The notes under the pieces were generated by a model that saw nothing but the letters and a program-made list of their open reading frames with translations, made no database searches and was not told the origin of the DNA. This document shows, piece after piece, positions 59,771 to 64,000 of a stretch of 64,000 nt of DNA. The translations under genes and the position numbers were made by a program. The stretch covers positions 1-64,000 of the forward strand of contig NZ_JAFEUN010000009.1 in the NCBI RefSeq assembly GCF_016900895.1, given 5' to 3'. How positions within the stretch are numbered: position 1 is the stretch's first letter; every line of letters begins with the position of its first letter. The stretch is from Parashewanella hymeniacidonis. GTDB lineage: Bacteria; Pseudomonadota; Gammaproteobacteria; Enterobacterales; Shewanellaceae.

Positions 59771-60529
59771 GTGAATTTATCGAAGAAAATCATAATTGGT
59801 ATCGCCATTTACTTTGTGTTTTTAGTGGTATTGATTCCAGCTAAAGTGGTGATGACATTCATCCCACTTCCAAGCAATGTAAAAGTGGCGAATATCGATG
59901 GAAGCCTGTGGCAAGGCCGTGCCAGTAGTATACAAGTTATGGGGAAAGCCTTTGATCAAGTTCATTGGAATTTGAACCCGTGGGCCTTATTAATCGGTAA
60001 AGTGAGTGCTGATATTACTGTTGGAAGTAAAGCTACGTCATTTAATACCAAAGGTCACATCAGTTATTCATTTTCAGGTGCTCAAATTGAAAACTTAAAT
60101 TTGGGTACCAATGCAGACTTTATACTTGCAGGTCAACGACTCCCATTTGGTACTAAAGCCAGTGGTGATATCACATTACACATTAATGAGTTTGTCCAAG
60201 GTGCTCCAATGTGTGAGGCGCTTGCTGGTAAGGTTTTGCTGCATCATGTGAATGTGAATAATCAGTTTGGTGTGTTTCCATTGGGTGACTTAGCATTTGG
60301 TTTGAGCTGTGAGCAAGGTGAAGCCGTTCTAACAGCTAAAGAGTCAGATAATCAGCTCGGGGTGTCTGGTACAGTGAGTATCGGTGAAAACAATCGATAT
60401 AAAGTGGCTGCAAAATTGAAGCCGACGAAGAATTTGCCAGAAATGATTCGTAATAATTTACAGTACCTAGGCCAACCTGACAGCCAAGGGTATTATCAAA
60501 TCAATTATCAAGGGCGACTACCTATTTAA
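59771..60529 (+). CDS. gspN: Type II secretion protein GspN
   Basis: GspN occurs only in some type II systems and its role is unclear; it is not essential in several. The 252-residue protein has a membrane segment or signal anchor (IIIGIAIYFVFLVVLIPAKVV) and a periplasmic domain with NVKVANIDGSLWQGRA and VHWNLNPWALL, hallmarks of the family. The GTG start at 59771 is supported by AAGGAAGGA upstream. It ends the gsp operon and is followed by a strong terminator. Confidence 0.93.
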   Translation: MNLSKKIIIGIAIYFVFLVVLIPAKVVMTFIPLPSNVKVANIDGSLWQGRASSIQVMGKAFDQVHWNLNPWALLIGKVSADITVGSKATSFNTKGHISYSFSGAQIENLNLGTNADFILAGQRLPFGTKASGDITLHINEFVQGAPMCEALAGKVLLHHVNVNNQFGVFPLGDLAFGLSCEQGEAVLTAKESDNQLGVSGTVSIGENNRYKVAAKLKPTKNLPEMIRNNLQYLGQPDSQGYYQINYQGRLPI

Positions 60530-60538
60530 CGTATCTTC

Positions 60539-60565
60539 AAAGCCGCTTTGTATAGCGGCTTTTTA
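60539..60565 (+). terminator. Rho-independent terminator after gspN
   Basis: AAAGCCGCT and AGCGGCTTT form a 9-bp stem with a six-base loop, followed by T residues. It closes the twelve-gene gsp operon. Confidence 0.92.
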
Positions 60566-60738
60566 CTCTAATAGCGGCAACAAAAATAGTTTCTGAAAAC
60601 ATTTAGAGTTTTTACTTTGAAAGCGTGTGGTATGTCATACTTTTAATAAATAACCATTGCAGCTAACAATTTCAATCCTATCATCAACGAGATCCCCACC
60701 CCTGTTGTTATTGAGAAACGCTCAATATAGGAAATGTT

Positions 60739-62715
60739 ATGCGTTTAAAATCAAAACTGTTGACCTATTGCTTAGCGATTGGCTGTCTACCTGCGATATT
60801 ACTTGGACTTGTTACTATCTACAAAAGTCAGCAAACTATTGAGGAGCATGTTTACGCTCAACTTAATTCAGTGAGATCGATAAAATCGAATCAAATAAGT
60901 CGTTATCTAAATAAAAGTAAAACAGACGTTAAATTGGCGGCTTCATTGATTTTCCAGAAAGTCAGTGAGAATAATAATCAGCTAACACAAGACGTTATCG
61001 ATGAACAAGATAAACTGCTAACGGACTTTATGCAGCTCAACCAATACTACGACCTATTTATTATTGATATAAACGGTACCGTTATTTACTCAGTGGAAAA
61101 AGAACCTGATTACATGACGAATTTAGTAACGGGATCATATCAAAGCTCCGGGCTGGCAGAGCTATTCAATAAAGCGATGAGCACCAAAACAATCTCCGTG
61201 TCAGATTTTAAACCTTACGCTCCGAGTGGCGGAAGCCCACAGGCATTTATTGGTTTGCCCGTAATGGTAAATGGGCAAATCAAAGCTGTTATTGCGTTGC
61301 AATTCTCAATTGATGATATCAACAGCATCATGCAGCAACGCCAAGGAATGGGAGAGACAGGCGAAACCTACATAGTAGGGGCTGATTATCGAATGCGATC
61401 GGATTCGTTTTTAGATCCCATTGCTCATACCGTCGAAGCGAGCTTTAAAGGCACAATAAAGAAGAATGGTGTTCAAACGGTATCAGTTAAGAAAGCGTTA
61501 TCAGGACAAACAGGTGCTGAGGTTATCTTGGATTACAATGGAAATCCTGTATTGTCAGCATACAGTCCTGTGGACTTTTTTGGTTCAAGATGGGCGCTAA
61601 TTGCAGAAATTGATGAGGCTGAAGCTTTTGCCTCGACCAAAATGTTAGTAATGCAAAGTATGATGCTGATAGGTGTAACCTTAATTACTGTAATTTTAGT
61701 GGCATTACATATTGCAAAGAGCATTACTCAGCCAATAGGCGGAGAGCCGGAAACTATGCAGCGTCTGTCTGAACAAATTGCGGACGGAGTATTGCACCTT
61801 GAAGTTGAAGATTCGAAAGTGACAGGCGTATATGCTGCTATGCAGCGGATGACGGTTAAATTGTATGACATGATCAATAATATTCAAGCGTCAAGTGTAC
61901 AATTGGCCGGGACGGCTGAAGAGACCAGTGCGGTAAGTTTACAAGCAAAAGAAGGGCTGCATACACAGCAGGTGAGCGTAGAAAACGTGTCGGTTGCCAT
62001 GAATGAAATGAGTGCGACGATTGATAATGTTGCGGCAAGCACCGTAAATGTTGCCGACTTATCAAGTCAAGCTCAAGCGACGTCGACCAATGCCAATGAC
62101 AACGTTCAGAAAACCATACTGAGTATGGAAAACTTAGCGCTTGAAGTTGAAGTCGCAACAGGGACGATTGAAGACGTAGAAAAGCATTCTCAGCAAATTG
62201 GTAGTGTGTTAGAAGTAATACAAGGAATTGCTGAGCAAACCAACTTGTTAGCTCTGAATGCGGCAATTGAAGCTGCGAGAGCTGGTGAACAAGGGCGAGG
62301 TTTTGCCGTTGTGGCAGATGAGGTAAGACAACTTGCTCAAAAAACACAGCAATCCACCAGTCATATTGAACAAATGATCATCGAGTTGCAGCAGGGTACT
62401 GGCAAGGCCGTTAAAGTGATGGGGGAATCCACTAAGTTGGCTGCACTTACCATCAACTCGGCTCAGGAAAGTGCAAGTTCGATTGCTAAGGCATTAACAG
62501 AAATCAATAATATTGCAGAAAACGCAGAGCAAATTGCTGCAGCAGTGACACAGCAATCCAGCACGGCTGAAGAAATTAATCGAAGTATTGTCTCTGTGCG
62601 TGAAACCGCCATTGAAAATGCGGCCGGTGCAGAACAAGTTGCACAGGCAAGTGTCGAGCTGAGCGCACTGGCTACTCAGCTACAGGAGATCACCAGTACT
62701 TTTAGACTGCAGTAA
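60739..62715 (+). CDS. Methyl-accepting chemotaxis protein with periplasmic Cache-type sensor
   Basis: The 658-residue receptor has a first membrane segment (about 8-30), a periplasmic domain of roughly 270 residues, a second membrane segment ([22 protein letters not shown], about 302-325), a HAMP-like linker ([22 protein letters not shown]), and the cytoplasmic signalling domain whose hairpin tip is [19 protein letters not shown]. The [19 protein letters not shown] block in the sensor is typical of double-Cache domains. It should bind a small ligand, not identifiable here, and control CheA. The family C-terminal pentapeptide for CheR docking is absent. It is a single gene between gspN and yrfG. 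Confidence 0.96.
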   Translation: MRLKSKLLTYCLAIGCLPAILLGLVTIYKSQQTIEEHVYAQLNSVRSIKSNQISRYLNKSKTDVKLAASLIFQKVSENNNQLTQDVIDEQDKLLTDFMQLNQYYDLFIIDINGTVIYSVEKEPDYMTNLVTGSYQSSGLAELFNKAMSTKTISVSDFKPYAPSGGSPQAFIGLPVMVNGQIKAVIALQFSIDDINSIMQQRQGMGETGETYIVGADYRMRSDSFLDPIAHTVEASFKGTIKKNGVQTVSVKKALSGQTGAEVILDYNGNPVLSAYSPVDFFGSRWALIAEIDEAEAFASTKMLVMQSMMLIGVTLITVILVALHIAKSITQPIGGEPETMQRLSEQIADGVLHLEVEDSKVTGVYAAMQRMTVKLYDMINNIQASSVQLAGTAEETSAVSLQAKEGLHTQQVSVENVSVAMNEMSATIDNVAASTVNVADLSSQAQATSTNANDNVQKTILSMENLALEVEVATGTIEDVEKHSQQIGSVLEVIQGIAEQTNLLALNAAIEAARAGEQGRGFAVVADEVRQLAQKTQQSTSHIEQMIIELQQGTGKAVKVMGESTKLAALTINSAQESASSIAKALTEINNIAENAEQIAAAVTQQSSTAEEINRSIVSVRETAIENAAGAEQVAQASVELSALATQLQEITSTFRLQ

Positions 62716-62762
62716 CGGATTGGTTTATCGAAATGGCACTGCAGCTGGTGTCATTTTAGTGA

Positions 62763-63413
62763 TCAAGAAAACACGGTCGTAAGATCGTGAGTCGCAGGGT
62801 AAAGCTCGAATGATTTTCGCTCTCCCATACTGTCTGGGTTGGTTATCCCGAGTTGGAAACCGATGCCTGCTTTTTGAGAGGCAACTAAAATGTGCTCGTT
62901 ATCATCAACGAAGAGGCAACGCTTGGCGGTAATCTCACATTGAGAATATAACCAATCCCAAAAGCGAGGATCTTCTTTAGGATAACCAGATTGATGACTG
63001 GAAATAATGGTGTCTAACCCAGAAGCTAATTCTGTATGTTTGAGTTTTAAAGCCAAACTGTCAGGGTGCGCATTAGTGATTAGAATACGCTGCTTGCGCA
63101 TGTGTTGAAGTTGATTAAGAAACGGCATGCAATCGGGACGCAGTTGAATGCGCTGTGTCGATGCTTCATGTAGCGCAATAATATCAATGCCAAAATGTTG
63201 CTGCCAGTGATCTAAGCAATACCAATTTAATGTCCCGAATACACGCTCATAATCATCTTCAACCATGGTTTTAGCTTGTGCGACACTAATATTGTTTTTT
63301 GCCGCAATAGCTTGCGGGACAGTGTTAAGCCATAAGTAATTATCAAAATGGAGATCAAGTAGAGTGCCATCCATATCAAGTAGTACAGTATCAATTGCTT
63401 GCCAATCCAGCAT
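62763..63413 (-). CDS. yrfG: HAD-family GMP/IMP nucleotidase YrfG
   Basis: The 216-residue protein is a haloacid dehalogenase-type phosphatase. DTVLLDMDGTLLDL holds the nucleophile Asp and acid-base Asp, ILITNAHPDSLALKLKHT is motif II, and CLFVDDNEHILVAS is the metal-binding motif IV; a Lys lies between them in GYPKEDPRF. E. coli YrfG dephosphorylates purine nucleotides. It is divergent from nudE, an arrangement shared with E. coli (yrfG near nudE and hslR-hslO). Confidence 0.93.
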   Translation of the reverse strand: MLDWQAIDTVLLDMDGTLLDLHFDNYLWLNTVPQAIAAKNNISVAQAKTMVEDDYERVFGTLNWYCLDHWQQHFGIDIIALHEASTQRIQLRPDCMPFLNQLQHMRKQRILITNAHPDSLALKLKHTELASGLDTIISSHQSGYPKEDPRFWDWLYSQCEITAKRCLFVDDNEHILVASQKAGIGFQLGITNPDSMGERKSFELYPATHDLTTVFS

Positions 63414-63495
63414 AAACTTCCTATTGTAGGTTTTATCTAATTATTCAGATTGTAATTGAAAACCTAAACTCAGGTAGACATTAATTGAGGTGTCA

Positions 63496-64000
63496 GTGTC
63501 AAAACAGCATCAAAAGCCAATCATCAATGATTCAAAAGTGGTGGCCAAAAGTCGCTTATTCACCATTGAGCAATTGGATCTTACTTTTTCTAATGGTGTC
63601 AAACGTCAGTACGAACGCATGAAGGGTATCAGTCGAGGTGCTGTAATGATCGTGCCGATTAAAGACGGCCAATTATTACTTGCCAGAGAATACGCGGCGG
63701 GGACACACGATTATGAACTTGGGTTTCCAAAAGGTTTGATTGACCCTGGTGAAACACCTGAGCAGGCGGCTAATCGCGAGTTGCAGGAAGAAATTGGTTA
63801 TGGTGCGAAAAAACTGACATTCTTGAAAGAGGTCAGTCTAGCACCAAGCTATTTTTCCAGTAAAATGAGTTTATACATTGCTGAGGGTTTATATGAAAGT
63901 AAACTTGAAGGGGACGAACCTGAGCCTATTGAAGTGATCCCATGGGATATTTCAAACTGGAAAGCGTTACTTGAAGCAGCACACTTTACTGAAGCACGCT
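63496..64000 (+). CDS. nudE: ADP compounds hydrolase NudE (truncated by the window end)
   Basis: NudE hydrolyses ADP-ribose, NADH and diadenosine polyphosphates. The 168 codons in the window encode most of the protein. The Nudix box GLIDPGETPEQAANRELQEEIG-type sequence is complete (around residues 88-110), with the two catalytic glutamates in RELQEEIG. The start is GTG at 63496, with GAGG 5 bp upstream, giving a protein that begins MSKQHQKP. The reading frame is open to base 64000, so the last 15 to 20 codons lie outside. Downstream would be cysQ in relatives. Confidence 0.93.
   Translation, partial: MSKQHQKPIINDSKVVAKSRLFTIEQLDLTFSNGVKRQYERMKGISRGAVMIVPIKDGQLLLAREYAAGTHDYELGFPKGLIDPGETPEQAANRELQEEIGYGAKKLTFLKEVSLAPSYFSSKMSLYIAEGLYESKLEGDEPEPIEVIPWDISNWKALLEAAHFTEAR

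Noticed and set aside
61874-62347. Minus-strand reading frame of 157 codons opposite the chemoreceptor
   Set aside because: Leu/Gln-rich composition arises from the complementary strand of the coiled-coil signalling domain; not a real gene.

Overview
The window looks like an origin-proximal stretch of a marine gammaproteobacterial chromosome, most likely Shewanella or a close relative. This is inferred from gene order, not from a database search. The supporting blocks are glyQ-glyS, fadB-fadA, pepQ-yigZ-trkH-hemG, glpE/tdh-kbl next to waaA-kdkA, and pckA, hslO-hslR, gspC-N, yrfG, nudE. Three parS-type ParB sites between 7.3 and 11.2 kb fit a position near the replication origin. No rRNA, tRNA, CRISPR array or complete insertion sequence was seen.

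Layout. 0.1-1.65 kb: two unusual genes converge, one of them with an OGFr-like (opioid growth factor receptor family) domain. 1.7-5.7 kb: glyS, glyQ and tag. 5.7-7.2 kb: a multi-hairpin noncoding stretch and a broken membrane-protein gene with FliG-like repeats. 7.3-11.1 kb: a beta-propeller amidohydrolase, a possible MITE-like repeat and tusA. 11.2-14 kb: a 921-residue protein with a eukaryote-type ubiquitin-specific protease (USP) domain. 14.1-17.5 kb: fadB-fadA with a PsrA-like operator candidate. 17.7-19.1 kb: an unknown protein whose N-terminal domain resembles that of the OGFr-like protein. 19.1-24.8 kb: pepQ, yigZ, trkH, hemG and an M14 carboxypeptidase lipoprotein. 25.0-28.0 kb: sctR-S-T-U, the export-gate genes of a non-flagellar type III secretion system (T3SS), without any other secretion genes beside them. 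28-41.2 kb: glpE, tdh-kbl, a TetR regulator, waaA, kdkA, several glycosyltransferases, an acyltransferase and a polytopic membrane protein. 41.4-48.5 kb: a MarC-family protein, a GH63 glycosidase, ubiC, a FliL-like protein, pckA, hslO and hslR. 48.8-60.5 kb: a complete gspC-N type II secretion operon. 60.7-64 kb: a chemoreceptor, yrfG and a truncated nudE.

The most interesting theme is a possible dispersed type III secretion system. An isolated sctRSTU operon lies within 25 kb of three solitary genes inserted between housekeeping genes: the OGFr-like protein, the USP-like deubiquitinase and the 438-residue unknown. Two of the three appear to share an N-terminal domain of about 100 residues, and two carry domains typical of eukaryotes. 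I infer that they may be effectors delivered to a eukaryotic host or grazer. The needle, ATPase, secretin and translocon genes are not in this window, so the link remains a hypothesis.

The other genes form ordinary working groups: fatty-acid beta-oxidation (fadBA), threonine catabolism (tdh-kbl), lipid A and LPS core assembly (waaA, kdkA and the glycosyltransferases), gluconeogenesis (pckA), redox and heat stress (hslO, hslR) and protein secretion across the outer membrane (gsp).
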